A stretch of 64,000 nt of DNA from an uncultured Alphaproteobacteria bacterium (GTDB lineage Bacteria > Pseudomonadota > Alphaproteobacteria > Rhodobacterales > Rhodobacteraceae). The translations under genes and the position numbers were made by a program. This document shows positions 16,628-25,465 of the stretch, in pieces. Every line of letters starts with the position of its first letter. Position 1 is the stretch's first letter. The notes under the pieces were generated by a model. That model had not been told where the DNA came from. It worked only from the letters and a program-made list of their open reading frames with translations, and ran no database searches. The stretch lies in contig CACBAM010000002.1 in the NCBI GenBank assembly GCA_902537215.1, forward strand, positions 1-64,000, given 5' to 3'.

Positions 16628-17818
16628 TTAGGTTACTTTTTTTCTATTTAAATATGCTGGGGTATCCCAAAGTCTATTGGATAGTATATCCTTTAAGACC
16701 TCGACCGTTCGGATTATATCTTCTTGACTGATATAGAGTGGAGTTATGCCAAATCTAATAATATTAGGAGCTCTAAAATCTCCAACTATATTTCTGTCTA
16801 TTAATGCCTGCATTATCGCATAACCAGATGGATGAGAAAAAGACACCTGTGACCCTCTTTCAGAGGACTTTATAGGACTCTCTAAATGAAGATCTGAACA
16901 TGTTTGTTCAACCATATTAATGAATAAATCTGACAGCTTTATGCTCTCTTCTCTTAGTTTATGAAGGTCGAGGTCCCGAAAAATATCTAAAGATTTTTCT
17001 AAGATTGACATTTGAATAACAGGAGGTGTACCAACACGCATCATTTCAATTGAAGGTGATTTCTCAAATGTATTATTGAAATCAAATGGTGCCTTATGAC
17101 CAAGCCAGCCTCTGATTATTGGGTAACACTTTTCTATCAAGTCAGGTCTTACATATATGAAGGCAGGCGCGCCTGGCCCACCATTTAAATACTTGTATGT
17201 ACACCCGACAGCAAAATCGCAATTATTCGCTTTAAGATTTAAAGGAACAGCTCCCGCGCTATGTGCTAAGTCCCAAATTATGGTTGAGCCATTTTGATGA
17301 ATTTTATTAGTAATAGTGTCTAAATCAAACATTGACCCAGTCCGATAATCGACATGGGTAAGTAATACCGTGTTAACCTGCTCATTTAGAGACGATATAA
17401 GCTCATTTCTTTTTACTTTCTTAAGCTCGAAATTTGAGTTCAAACTATCAACAAGGCCTTCAGCTATATAAATGTCCGAGGGAAAATTATCAATATCAGT
17501 AAGTATTATATGTCTTTTGGAATTTAGTTTTATAGCTGCTGCCAAAGCTTGGTAAGTCTTTATGGAAAGAGTATCTCCGGCTACTACCGAACCTTTATCC
17601 ACACCGATTACATTAGCGATTTTATTACCAACAGTTATTGGCTGTTCCATCCAATTAGATTCATTCCAACCTTTTATCAGTTTTCCACCCCATTCTTTAG
17701 CAATTACGTCCTCTGATATAGACTCTATCCCTTTCAGCGGAGGGCCTAAGGAGTTACCGTCTAGATAGATCATACCTGATGGGATATTGAATAGTGATTT
17801 TCTATATATTGAGTTCAT
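16628..17818 (-). CDS. kynU: Kynureninase (kynU)
   Basis: This PLP-dependent hydrolase cleaves L-kynurenine to anthranilate and alanine, or 3-hydroxykynurenine to 3-hydroxyanthranilate. Its 396 residues agree with bacterial KynU. Visible are GMIYLDGNSLGPP near the start, the WDLAHSAGA segment with the PLP-binding aspartate, the Schiff-base lysine in GCTYKYLNGGPGAPAF, and RGWLGH and PPVIQMSILE later. RFGITPLY marks the C-terminal domain. It is the first gene of a four-gene run (lysE-type exporter, unknown, EamA). No kynA or kynB appears in the window, so upstream steps are elsewhere or kynurenine is imported. Confidence 0.95.
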   Translation of the reverse strand: MNSIYRKSLFNIPSGMIYLDGNSLGPPLKGIESISEDVIAKEWGGKLIKGWNESNWMEQPITVGNKIANVIGVDKGSVVAGDTLSIKTYQALAAAIKLNSKRHIILTDIDNFPSDIYIAEGLVDSLNSNFELKKVKRNELISSLNEQVNTVLLTHVDYRTGSMFDLDTITNKIHQNGSTIIWDLAHSAGAVPLNLKANNCDFAVGCTYKYLNGGPGAPAFIYVRPDLIEKCYPIIRGWLGHKAPFDFNNTFEKSPSIEMMRVGTPPVIQMSILEKSLDIFRDLDLHKLREESIKLSDLFINMVEQTCSDLHLESPIKSSERGSQVSFSHPSGYAIMQALIDRNIVGDFRAPNIIRFGITPLYISQEDIIRTVEVLKDILSNRLWDTPAYLNRKKVT

Positions 17819-17888
17819 GTTAGTTGAAGCTAAAAATATGATCTACCTCTTATATAAAATCAAACTATTCTTGGATAGCGAAATCTAT

Positions 17889-17917
17889 TTGAAACAGTAA
17901 ACTTATGGATTTATAAT
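17889..17917 (+). promoter_or_regulatory. Near-consensus sigma-70 promoter for phzF-arginase-pepT
   Basis: A TTGAAA -35 (17889-17894) and an exact TATAAT -10 (17912-17917) are 17 bases apart, with the GTG start of the phzF gene 27 bases beyond. It lies between divergent kynU and phzF genes and reads toward the latter. No operator palindrome is evident, so strong constitutive transcription is plausible but unproven. Confidence 0.7.
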
Positions 17918-17943
17918 TTTACAATGAGAAAGATCCTATTATC

Positions 17944-18744
17944 GTGAAATCTATTCCAATATACCAAGTAGATGCATTCTCAAAGAAAGTATTCTCGGGT
18001 AATCCGGCAGCGGTTTGTATCCTTGATAATTGGTTATCCGACAGAGTAATGCAGGCTATAGCATCTGAAAATAATTTATCTGAAACTGCATTTATAAACA
18101 TGAACACAAAACCCATCGGCATTAGGTGGTTTACTCCCGAATGTGAAATGGGGTTATGCGGCCATGCAACATTGGCAAGTGCTCGGATTTTGTTCGATGA
18201 ATATATGGATAGAGATCAAAAAGAGATTACTTTTTCCGCACAGAGAGGCGTTCTAAAAACAATTAAAAAAAGCGAACAAATCTTTTTAGACTTTCCCGCC
18301 GATAAACCAATCGAACAGAACATTAATAATGTTATAAGAGAGAGTGTAGGGGCTAATATCCAGCAATTTTTTAAGGGCCGTGATGATTACTTAGCAATTT
18401 TAGATAATGAAGCAAGTATTAGAAATATATCCGTAAACATGAGCAAAGTATCCGAGCTAGACGCAAGAGGATTGATTGTCAGTGCTCAGGGTGATGAGTA
18501 TGATTTTGTTTCACGATGTTTTTACCCAAAATCAAAAATAGATGAGGACCCAGTAACTGGCTCGGCTCATACTCTGCTCATTCCTTATTGGGCAGATATT
18601 TTGAAAAAGAATAATTTAAAGGCCTATCAATGTTCCGAAAGAGGAGGAGCGCTAATTTGTGAGCTTAAAGGGGAAAGGGTATTTATTGGAGGCTATACGG
18701 CGCGCTACTTAGATGGGAATATATATTTAAATAGTAAAGATTGA
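17944..18744 (+). CDS. PhzF-family isomerase
   Basis: This 266-residue protein has the PhzF fold (diaminopimelate-epimerase-like, two similar halves). The N-terminal VDAFSKKVFSGNPAAVC is the family hallmark with its G-N-P-A-A-V core; NNLSETAF contains the catalytic glutamate, ECEMGLCGHATLAS the second signature, and EDPVTGSAH the third. The family isomerises small hydroxy-acid or enol-like metabolites. No phenazine genes are present. The start is GTG 17944, with GAGAAAG upstream. It is 12 bases ahead of the arginase-family gene and shares its transcript. Confidence 0.87.
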   Translation: MKSIPIYQVDAFSKKVFSGNPAAVCILDNWLSDRVMQAIASENNLSETAFINMNTKPIGIRWFTPECEMGLCGHATLASARILFDEYMDRDQKEITFSAQRGVLKTIKKSEQIFLDFPADKPIEQNINNVIRESVGANIQQFFKGRDDYLAILDNEASIRNISVNMSKVSELDARGLIVSAQGDEYDFVSRCFYPKSKIDEDPVTGSAHTLLIPYWADILKKNNLKAYQCSERGGALICELKGERVFIGGYTARYLDGNIYLNSKD

Positions 18745-18756
18745 TAAGGCAATTCA

Positions 18757-19569
18757 ATGAAGCCAGCCATAAAAGTACTTGGGGTTCCTGATGATATAAA
18801 CTCCTCTTTTATGAGAGGGTCGAGTGCTGCTCCACCTTTAATTAGAGAGGCACTGTATTCTGCCTCTTCTAATTTGTTTTCTGAATCAGGTTTGAACTTG
18901 GATCAAGAAGGTATCTGGGATGACCTGGGCGATCTCGAATTCACAGGTGAGGTGGCAGTAGAAAACTTTAAAAAGATAAAAACTTTTGTAAAAGATGTTT
19001 TGGTTTCAGATCAAAAACTTGTTTCCATAGGAGGAGATCATTCGGTTTCGTGGCCTATTCTAGACGCTCATTTGGATATATGGGATACTCTAGATATTCT
19101 CCATATTGATGCACATCCAGATCTTTATGATAGTTTATCGGGGAATAAACTCAGTCATGCATCACCTTTTGCTAGAATAATGGAAGCGGGTAGAGCGAGT
19201 AGACTAGTTCAAGTAGGCATTAGAACGTTAAATAAACATCAGCGTGAACAGGCAGAAAAATTTGGAGTCGAGATATATCAAATGAAAGACCTTACTAAAC
19301 TCAGTTCATTAAGCTTTTCAAAACCTGTTTACTGCAGTATTGATATCGATGCTTTAGATCCAGCATATGCTCCAGGAGTTTCTCATTTTGAACCGGGTGG
19401 CCTATCTACGCGACAGTTAATAGATTGTCTTAATGGCTTTAAGGGACGGCTGATTGGTGCCGATATTGTGGAGTATAATCCAAAAAGAGATTTTCATAAT
19501 TTGACGGCAATGGTTGCCGCAAAATTATTGAAGGAAGTAATTGCGCGTATTTATCGTGATAATAGCTAA
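18757..19569 (+). CDS. Arginase/agmatinase-family ureohydrolase
   Basis: This 270-residue manganese enzyme cleaves a guanidino compound to urea and an amine. All ligands are seen: the GGDHS motif, HIDAHPDLYD (D-x-H-x-D) and SIDIDALDP (S-x-D-x-D-x-x-D-P). Whether it takes arginine, agmatine or another guanidino compound cannot be told from motifs alone. It lies in one run between phzF and pepT, suggesting intracellular peptide and amino-acid breakdown. A guanidino-oxopentanoate-decarboxylase-like enzyme is at 51951. Confidence 0.9.
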   Translation: MKPAIKVLGVPDDINSSFMRGSSAAPPLIREALYSASSNLFSESGLNLDQEGIWDDLGDLEFTGEVAVENFKKIKTFVKDVLVSDQKLVSIGGDHSVSWPILDAHLDIWDTLDILHIDAHPDLYDSLSGNKLSHASPFARIMEAGRASRLVQVGIRTLNKHQREQAEKFGVEIYQMKDLTKLSSLSFSKPVYCSIDIDALDPAYAPGVSHFEPGGLSTRQLIDCLNGFKGRLIGADIVEYNPKRDFHNLTAMVAAKLLKEVIARIYRDNS

Positions 19570-19586
19570 AAAGATAAGGAGTACCA

Positions 19587-20828
19587 ATGGAAAATGGATT
19601 TAAAGACGAGCTAACAGAAAGGTTGATGCGGTATACTGCTATAGACAGCCAGAGTGACGAGCTTTCCAATAAATCACCGAGTACGGATCAACAGCTTGAT
19701 ATGCTGAACTTATTGAAGGAAGAGCTTATTGCTTTAGGAGCTGAAGACGTTAAGCTAACGGACTATGGAGTAGTTACAGCGACAGTGCCCGGAAATATAT
19801 CAGCACCATCTGTTGGATTTTTAGCGCATGTGGATACAGCACCACAATTCAATGCTTCAGGTGTTAAGCCGAGGTTAATTAAAGGCTATAATGGGGGAGA
19901 TATCACATTTCCTGATGATCCGGAGCTGACCCTTTCGCCAAATGAGTTCGAATACCTAAAGGAAAAAAAGGGTGATGATATCATTACCGCGTCCGGAACT
20001 ACATTACTTGGAGCTGATGATAAAGCTGGTGTCTCGATAATAATGACAGCAATTAATCACCTGTTACAAAATGCTGAACTAAAGCATGGTCCCATCAGGG
20101 TGGCATTTACTCCAGATGAAGAAATAGGTCGTGGTGTAAAAAAACAATTGGCCACTGATCTCGACGTAGACACGGCATACACCTTTGATGGGGGTAAAAT
20201 TGGAGACTTGGAATATGAAACCTTTTCTGCAGATAAAGCGGAGGTCAAAATTAAAGGTGTATCGATACACCCTGGTTTAGCTAAAGATAAGTTGGTAAAC
20301 GCTATCCACATTGCAGCAAAACTTATTAGTACTTTGCCTCAAACCACTCTTACTCCAGAAACTACGGAAGATAACGAAGGTTTTATCCATGCTACAGATA
20401 TGGTTGGAGGGTCCTCTGAAATGACGCTTCGCTTTATTTTACGTGATTTTGAGCTTGCAGGCTTAAAAGAGAAAGGTGATCTTTTGAAGCAGGTATGTGA
20501 GGTGATAAACGCGTCAGAGCCCAGAGCAGAAATTACCTGCGAAATTACACCACAATACAGAAACATGCGTTATTGGCTTGAGAAGAATATGAGGCCTGTC
20601 GAGATAGCTAAGAAAGCTATGGAAAACTTAGATATTGTTCCTTTCTCAAAAGCTATTAGAGGTGGCACAGACGGATCGTTGTTAACTGAGTTGGGTATAC
20701 CTACGCCAAACCTATTCACGGGCATGCAAAACATTCATGGCCCTTTAGAGTGGATTTCCGCTCAAGATATGGAAAAAGCTACACATTTATGTTTGGAAAT
20801 CATAAAGGAATTTTCAAAAGAAAATTAG
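19587..20828 (+). CDS. pepT: Tripeptide aminopeptidase T (pepT)
   Basis: This zinc peptidase of the M20B family removes N-terminal residues from tripeptides. Its 413 residues equal the usual PepT length. FLAHVDTAPQF supplies a zinc histidine and the nearby Asp; TTLLGADDKAG supplies the bridging aspartate and AFTPDEEIGRG the catalytic glutamate pair. A dimerisation lid with SIHPGLAKDKLVNAI follows, then RGGTDGSLLTELGIPTPNLFTG with further ligands and NIHGPLEW. AAGGAG six bases before ATG 19587 supports the start. It is convergent with the Rieske gene at 20854. Confidence 0.95.
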   Translation: MENGFKDELTERLMRYTAIDSQSDELSNKSPSTDQQLDMLNLLKEELIALGAEDVKLTDYGVVTATVPGNISAPSVGFLAHVDTAPQFNASGVKPRLIKGYNGGDITFPDDPELTLSPNEFEYLKEKKGDDIITASGTTLLGADDKAGVSIIMTAINHLLQNAELKHGPIRVAFTPDEEIGRGVKKQLATDLDVDTAYTFDGGKIGDLEYETFSADKAEVKIKGVSIHPGLAKDKLVNAIHIAAKLISTLPQTTLTPETTEDNEGFIHATDMVGGSSEMTLRFILRDFELAGLKEKGDLLKQVCEVINASEPRAEITCEITPQYRNMRYWLEKNMRPVEIAKKAMENLDIVPFSKAIRGGTDGSLLTELGIPTPNLFTGMQNIHGPLEWISAQDMEKATHLCLEIIKEFSKEN

Positions 20829-20853
20829 CTGTTTTTAAAAAATGAAGGAGTAC

Positions 20854-22008
20854 TTAGCTTGCTTTTAATCGTCCCTCTAGAGCATCATCTATAGCTTGCT
20901 GTCCCCAATGCAATCCACATTCATATTTGCCAAAAATAAAGTTATCATTTGCATTCGTTGACAAGCCTGCCTGAATGGCCTCGCCAATCTCAAAATCCTC
21001 ATTAAACACTTCTTTGACAACATTGTAATTTTTTTCCCAATATTGTTTAGCCTTATCTGTATTTGCTGGTTCAGATATAAGCATCATACATTTAAATACA
21101 CAAGTGCCTGGACCCGTTGGCATTATTGAATGCACATAGACATGATCTGTCATAATTTGGACAAAGTTACAGGGAAATAAATAATTTTGTGTCATAAAAT
21201 ATTTTCTATATGTCCATTCTTCTTGTGGTTTGCCTTTAAGCTCCCCTATATTCCATAATGGAACTGAGTGACGCACGTGAGGATAGTGATTGGTAAAAAC
21301 GCTTTGATTATCTAGGTACCCAGAACACGCAGTATGTTCGTGTGCTGAGCAAAAATGATAATTTTCTTGAAAGCCCTCCAAAGCTAATCGCCAGCTCATG
21401 TTTCTCGGCAGTGTCCATTTTTTGTAAATTATATGATTATCTAAGTTCAAAGCATCAAATTGACTCTCCATTGGAGCCAACCATTTTGCCATATCTACCC
21501 GCTTTGCGTCTGCAGATGGTCTAACCCACACCATTCCAAAATGCTCGTATACTGGTAATTCCTTGAGTCCATATTTGCTTTTATCTAAATTATCAAATCC
21601 AAATGGTTGTGGCATTCCTCTTAATTTTCCATTGAGGTCATAGGTCCAGCTATGATATGGACATGAAAAAGTCTTAGCTTTTCCACACTCACGCCCTTCG
21701 ACTTTTGCGCCCCTATGTCGGCAAACATTCATGAAAGCTTTTAGCTCATTGTTATTATTTCTTGTAACTAATATTGGTACACCGGTATCATTGTGGGTGA
21801 TGAACTGTCCGGGTTCCGATAATTCACTTACATGCCCAACAATAATTGGAAACTCGCGAAAAAGCGTATTGATTTCAGCATTTAATTTTTTTGGATCATT
21901 GTAATTAGAAACGGGATTATGCATTATTTCATCAGTCATAGAAGTTTTACCGGTTTCACAATACTCAAGTATTTGCTCAATAATTTGTTTTTCTTCTTTT
22001 GTTACCAT
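20854..22008 (-). CDS. Rieske non-heme iron oxygenase, alpha subunit
   Basis: This 384-residue protein begins with a Rieske [2Fe-2S] domain using Cys96, His98, Cys116 and His119 (pattern C-x-H-x17-C-x-x-H). The catalytic domain carries the mononuclear iron site in FQENYHFCSAHEHT, where two histidines and a later Asp act. It resembles ring-hydroxylating and quaternary-amine-oxidising alpha subunits; exact substrate is not visible. No reductase or beta subunit is adjacent. It stands between convergent pepT and, 98 bases upstream on the same strand, a nitronate monooxygenase. Confidence 0.9.
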   Translation of the reverse strand: MVTKEEKQIIEQILEYCETGKTSMTDEIMHNPVSNYNDPKKLNAEINTLFREFPIIVGHVSELSEPGQFITHNDTGVPILVTRNNNNELKAFMNVCRHRGAKVEGRECGKAKTFSCPYHSWTYDLNGKLRGMPQPFGFDNLDKSKYGLKELPVYEHFGMVWVRPSADAKRVDMAKWLAPMESQFDALNLDNHIIYKKWTLPRNMSWRLALEGFQENYHFCSAHEHTACSGYLDNQSVFTNHYPHVRHSVPLWNIGELKGKPQEEWTYRKYFMTQNYLFPCNFVQIMTDHVYVHSIMPTGPGTCVFKCMMLISEPANTDKAKQYWEKNYNVVKEVFNEDFEIGEAIQAGLSTNANDNFIFGKYECGLHWGQQAIDDALEGRLKAS

Positions 22009-22106
22009 TTTTTATTCTTTAAGCCTAATCTTCAACTTAGATAATATCATAACTTACATTTTATTTGAAACTACAAATCATAAGCTTCAAGTATCAAATA
22101 AATACT

Positions 22107-23060
22107 CTATAAATATTGACTCCCTTTAGATTGAAGCTCAACTGATGTTTCATACTCTTTTTTCAAAATGTCTATAATTTCTTTAATTGTTTCTGGTTTT
22201 TTAACGTTTCCAACGCCTTGCCCAGCACTCCACACTGTTTTCCACGCTTTTGACCCTGCATGCATATCTCCTGAAAAGTCAATTTTTGCAATTTTCTTTG
22301 TATCGTCAAGAGATAGCCCAGAAGCTTCGACGCTTGCTTTCATCCAGTTTCCAAGTGCTCCCGTGATGGCACGTGATTGGATCAAGTCTTCCATTTTACT
22401 GTCCCAGACCATTTGTCTGTAGGCATCGGATATTAAAGTTTCTTGAGCTGCCAGAAATCTTGTACCTATATAGGCAAAATCAATACCAAGGGTTTCAGCA
22501 GCACGTATGCTCCTGCCATTGCTAATTCCACCACCTACCATTATAGGGCCATCAAAAAACGATCTTACTTCATCGAGGAAGGGCATCAAGGCATACTCGC
22601 CAGTGTGGCCACCAGCACCGGTACAAACAAGCACCAAGCCATCGGCACCCCTATCAATTGCCTTTTTTGCAAAAGAAGGAGAGTTAACATCCGCAAATAC
22701 TAGACCACCATATGCATGAACCTGCTGTGTCACCCTATGGGGTCCTCCAAGAGCTGTGATAACTATTTTTGGTTTAAATTCTTCAACAAGTGTAATTTCC
22801 TGATCAAAGCGTCCATAGCTGTTGTGGGTTATCATATTAAATGCCCATGGGGCATCTTCTTGGTTTAATTTAGTATCGATTATTTCAAACCAACTTCTTA
22901 AATCATCAATAGTACGGGCGTTTGGGCCAGGAAAAGATCCCATAAGACCTTCTTTGCATGATTGGATCACAGCGTCAGGCCCTGAAACAAGAAACATTGG
23001 AGCTACTACCGCCGGTAGCTTTAAGCGCTTTTTAATTGAGACAAGTATTTCATTAGACAT
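22107..23060 (-). CDS. Nitronate monooxygenase / 2-nitropropane dioxygenase family
   Basis: This FMN-dependent TIM-barrel protein of 317 residues is of the NMO family, which oxidises nitronates such as propionate 3-nitronate. RLKLPAVVAPMFLVSGP is the N-terminal motif, CTGAGGHTGEYALMPFL is the FMN-phosphate glycine loop with the His of NMO class I, and VGGGISNGRSIRAAETLG then FAYIGTRFLA are the phosphate-binding motifs. KTVWSAGQGVGNV marks the C-terminus. The divergent NUDIX gene is 116 bases away. Confidence 0.9.
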   Translation of the reverse strand: MSNEILVSIKKRLKLPAVVAPMFLVSGPDAVIQSCKEGLMGSFPGPNARTIDDLRSWFEIIDTKLNQEDAPWAFNMITHNSYGRFDQEITLVEEFKPKIVITALGGPHRVTQQVHAYGGLVFADVNSPSFAKKAIDRGADGLVLVCTGAGGHTGEYALMPFLDEVRSFFDGPIMVGGGISNGRSIRAAETLGIDFAYIGTRFLAAQETLISDAYRQMVWDSKMEDLIQSRAITGALGNWMKASVEASGLSLDDTKKIAKIDFSGDMHAGSKAWKTVWSAGQGVGNVKKPETIKEIIDILKKEYETSVELQSKGSQYL

Positions 23061-23164
23061 CGGTTGCTCTTAAAATTTACCTTTTCGTTTAGTAAATTCG
23101 GATGTGTAGTACAACAAATACTTTAATATTTAACAAATTTATAGTTATTTTTACTTAGTATGTA

Positions 23165-23170
23165 TATAAT
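23165..23170 (+). promoter_or_regulatory. Exact TATAAT -10 immediately before the NUDIX gene
   Basis: TATAAT at 23165-23170 lies six bases before ATG 23177, so the transcript would begin at or near the start codon. The same stretch contains AGTAT (23157-23161) and ATACT (23169-23173) as a weak inverted pair, which could be an autoregulatory operator. No Shine-Dalgarno sequence is seen. The -35 region is poor (TAGTTA at 23142-23147). Confidence 0.45.
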
Positions 23171-23176
23171 ACTTAC

Positions 23177-23860
23177 ATGGCCTTCTTTGAATCAAATTAC
23201 TGGCATCCCTCGGTTGCAGCAGACATTGTTTTATTGTCGCTAAGACAAAAAAAACTCTCAGTTTTACTTGTCAAACGGTTGGATCATGAAAATGGATGGG
23301 CACTGCCTGGCGGTTTTTTAGAAAAAGGTGAAGATCTTGATCAATGCGCACAAAGAGAATTATACGAAGAAACAGGAATCCGAGTTCCCTACATTAGTCA
23401 TTTTGCTAATTATAGCGATCCAAGTAGAGACAATCGACATCAAGTAATTTCAATTGCCTATTTAGCGGTACATCCTTCAGGGAAGTTAAGGATTAGGGCA
23501 AACTCAGATGTTTTTGATGTTAATTGGTTTAATGTGGATAGCTTGCCAGACTTGTGTTTTGATCATAATAAAATTTGTAGTGATGGGATTAAATATTCAC
23601 GGTTATTAATAGAGAGAAAGCCCTCTCTAGCTTTTGCTTTTCATAAAGATGGTTTCACGTTGACTGAGTTACAGCAAACATTTGCTGCTTTTGGGGGACA
23701 AAAATTTAGTCCTGAGAACAAAAGGAATTTTCGTTTATGGCTGAAAAATTATTCAGACGGTAAGGGATTGGTTATAGAAACGGACACGTTTAGAGAAGGT
23801 AATCACAGACCTGCCAGAATTTATAAGCCAAATCTCGAAGCGTTGATTGAACAGAATTAA
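23177..23860 (+). CDS. NUDIX hydrolase with C-terminal winged-helix domain (NrtR-like)
   Basis: This 227-residue protein joins an N-terminal NUDIX domain to a C-terminal winged-helix DNA-binding region (FTLTELQQTFAAFGG to LVIETDTFREGNHRPAR), the architecture of NrtR regulators of NAD metabolism. The NUDIX box fits G-x5-E-x7-R-E-L-x-E-E-x-G-I exactly from GFLEKGE through RELYEETGI, so it may keep hydrolase activity. NrtR usually binds ADP-ribose and represses NAD genes; no pnc or nad gene is adjacent. The gene seems to lack a ribosome site and may be translated leaderless. Confidence 0.87.
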   Translation: MAFFESNYWHPSVAADIVLLSLRQKKLSVLLVKRLDHENGWALPGGFLEKGEDLDQCAQRELYEETGIRVPYISHFANYSDPSRDNRHQVISIAYLAVHPSGKLRIRANSDVFDVNWFNVDSLPDLCFDHNKICSDGIKYSRLLIERKPSLAFAFHKDGFTLTELQQTFAAFGGQKFSPENKRNFRLWLKNYSDGKGLVIETDTFREGNHRPARIYKPNLEALIEQN

Positions 23861-23898
23861 GAATAATTATTTTATATGCCTTTGAACTACTTTTCCTT

Positions 23899-24150
23899 CT
23901 AAATACCAAGCCTCTCGTGGCTGTATTTCTGCGGTTTTAAAATGTTTATCCTTCGGATAAGAGCTTTCTCAGCAGATTTCTCGTCCGGATAGATAGAGAC
24001 CGACATTGCTGTGGTTGGGCCTGTTTTTATAGTCAATAGGATCTCAGCATTTGGAAAAAGCGTAGGCGCATCCTTTTCATACAATCCAGCTCTTTTACTT
24101 AGGTCATCCTCTGTCTCAAATTCCAACATATTTATTCGTGCAACACTCAT
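23899..24150 (-). CDS. Small ABM-like protein, paralogue of 63542-63754
   Basis: This 83-residue protein is read from ATG 24150, set by GGAGAAGGGA directly upstream; the longer reading adds a poor N-terminus. It aligns well with the 70-residue protein at 63542: MSVARINMLEFETED against MTVARISMVEYVSKE, and AMSVSIYPDEKSAEKAL against GMSVAIFKDEQTAENAL. The strand-helix-strand pattern fits a small ABM-type ferredoxin fold. No named function is known to me. It is divergent from the VanA-like Rieske gene and convergent with NUDIX. Confidence 0.75.
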   Translation of the reverse strand: MSVARINMLEFETEDDLSKRAGLYEKDAPTLFPNAEILLTIKTGPTTAMSVSIYPDEKSAEKALIRRINILKPQKYSHERLGI

Positions 24151-24300
24151 TCCCTTCTCCTTAAATAAATTAATCATATCTAATAACAATTGAGTTTATA
24201 TTCTCGCCGATATTTTAAAATCTATTTTTCAGCAAATCCAATTCAGCTCTTTGTCTTTTTATGTTATTATAGAAATAGATTTTTAGACTGGGATAAAATA

Positions 24301-25386
24301 TTGAAAGATTCTAACGAGCAAAAGTTTATAGGACAAAGAATACCAAATGGTATGTTGGAGGATAACTATCCAAGAAATATGTGGTGGGTTGCAGCGCACT
24401 CAGACGAGATAAACAAAAAACCGATTTCGCGTTGGCTGCTCGAAACTCCAGTTGTACTATATCGCTTGGAGGACGGCACTCCTGCAGCGTTATATGATCG
24501 ATGTCCACATAGGTGGGCACCTCTATCTGAAGGACATGTTGAGGGCGATAAAATTATTTGTCCTTATCATGGGATGCAATTTAATAGTGAAGGTCATTGC
24601 ACAAAAGCACCAACTCAAAAGATGATGCCAAAGACTGCCCAAATACCCTCATTCAAGGTTTTGGAACGCGGCGCTTTTCTTTGGATTTGGATGGGTGATC
24701 AGGACGCAATAGATTGTGAGCCCCCAGATGTTAGCTATCAAACGGATAATGATTGGACCTTTTTAGGCGGCTACTATGATGTAAAAGCAAATTGGGTTTT
24801 AATAAGAGAAAATGTCATGGATTTAACACACATTGCTTTTCTCCATAAGAATACTTTTAAGCAAAATGACTGGATAACAGCTCCGGATAGTTATTTAGAT
24901 GGTGAAACAATCTGTTATGAACAAGAATTTGATTTAGCACCTCTTTCCCCTTTGTTTTGTGCTGGAATGGGCCTGGCAGAGGATAAGCCAATTTTGCGAA
25001 AGCAAGTAGGTAGAATGCCTACCTTGGCCATATCATTTTCTGATTGGAACGTGACCGATCCTAATCCAGAAGAAGGGGCTAGATCAAAGTTTATTATGCG
25101 TGGTTGCCATATAGTTACTCCCGGGAAAAAAGGAGAAACACATTATTTTTGGGGGGCAGCGTTTGATGTGCCTCAACTAAACGAAGATGTTATTAATAAG
25201 ACAAAAAATAGCGTTACAGCTGCATTCGATGAAGATAAGCACCTATTAGAAATAATGCAAAAGCAAATTCAGGATGATCCTACCGGCATGAACTATCTTG
25301 AGGTAACTCTTGGAGCAGATGGTGCTGGTATATTGGTAAGAAAGCTACTAAATAAAAAACTTTCTGAGGAGGGACGAAGTTTATAA
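24301..25386 (+). CDS. Rieske oxygenase, vanillate O-demethylase (VanA) type
   Basis: This single-component-type Rieske oxygenase alpha protein has about 361 residues from TTG 24301; ATG 24352 is also possible. A longer reading from TTG 24190 would add an aromatic N-terminus with no family resemblance. The Rieske domain uses Cys68, His70, Cys87 and His90 in CPHRW and CPYHG. The iron site is in NVMDLTHIAFLH (D-x-x-H-x4-H). The MWWVAAHSDE start resembles VanA. It would demethylate a methoxy aromatic or hydroxylate a similar compound with a separate reductase, none of which is visible here. Confidence 0.87.
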   Translation: MKDSNEQKFIGQRIPNGMLEDNYPRNMWWVAAHSDEINKKPISRWLLETPVVLYRLEDGTPAALYDRCPHRWAPLSEGHVEGDKIICPYHGMQFNSEGHCTKAPTQKMMPKTAQIPSFKVLERGAFLWIWMGDQDAIDCEPPDVSYQTDNDWTFLGGYYDVKANWVLIRENVMDLTHIAFLHKNTFKQNDWITAPDSYLDGETICYEQEFDLAPLSPLFCAGMGLAEDKPILRKQVGRMPTLAISFSDWNVTDPNPEEGARSKFIMRGCHIVTPGKKGETHYFWGAAFDVPQLNEDVINKTKNSVTAAFDEDKHLLEIMQKQIQDDPTGMNYLEVTLGADGAGILVRKLLNKKLSEEGRSL

Positions 25387-25465
25387 AGGTAATAATCTGC
25401 TGAGCCCAAAAACATTAACTTTTAGATAGTTTTCAATTTCATCTAATGTCTTCAAAGTCTCTGTT

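Noticed and set aside
24190-24300. N-terminal extension of the VanA-like Rieske protein
   Set aside because: The added residues are aromatic and unlike the family; internal TTG 24301 or ATG 24352 fits better.
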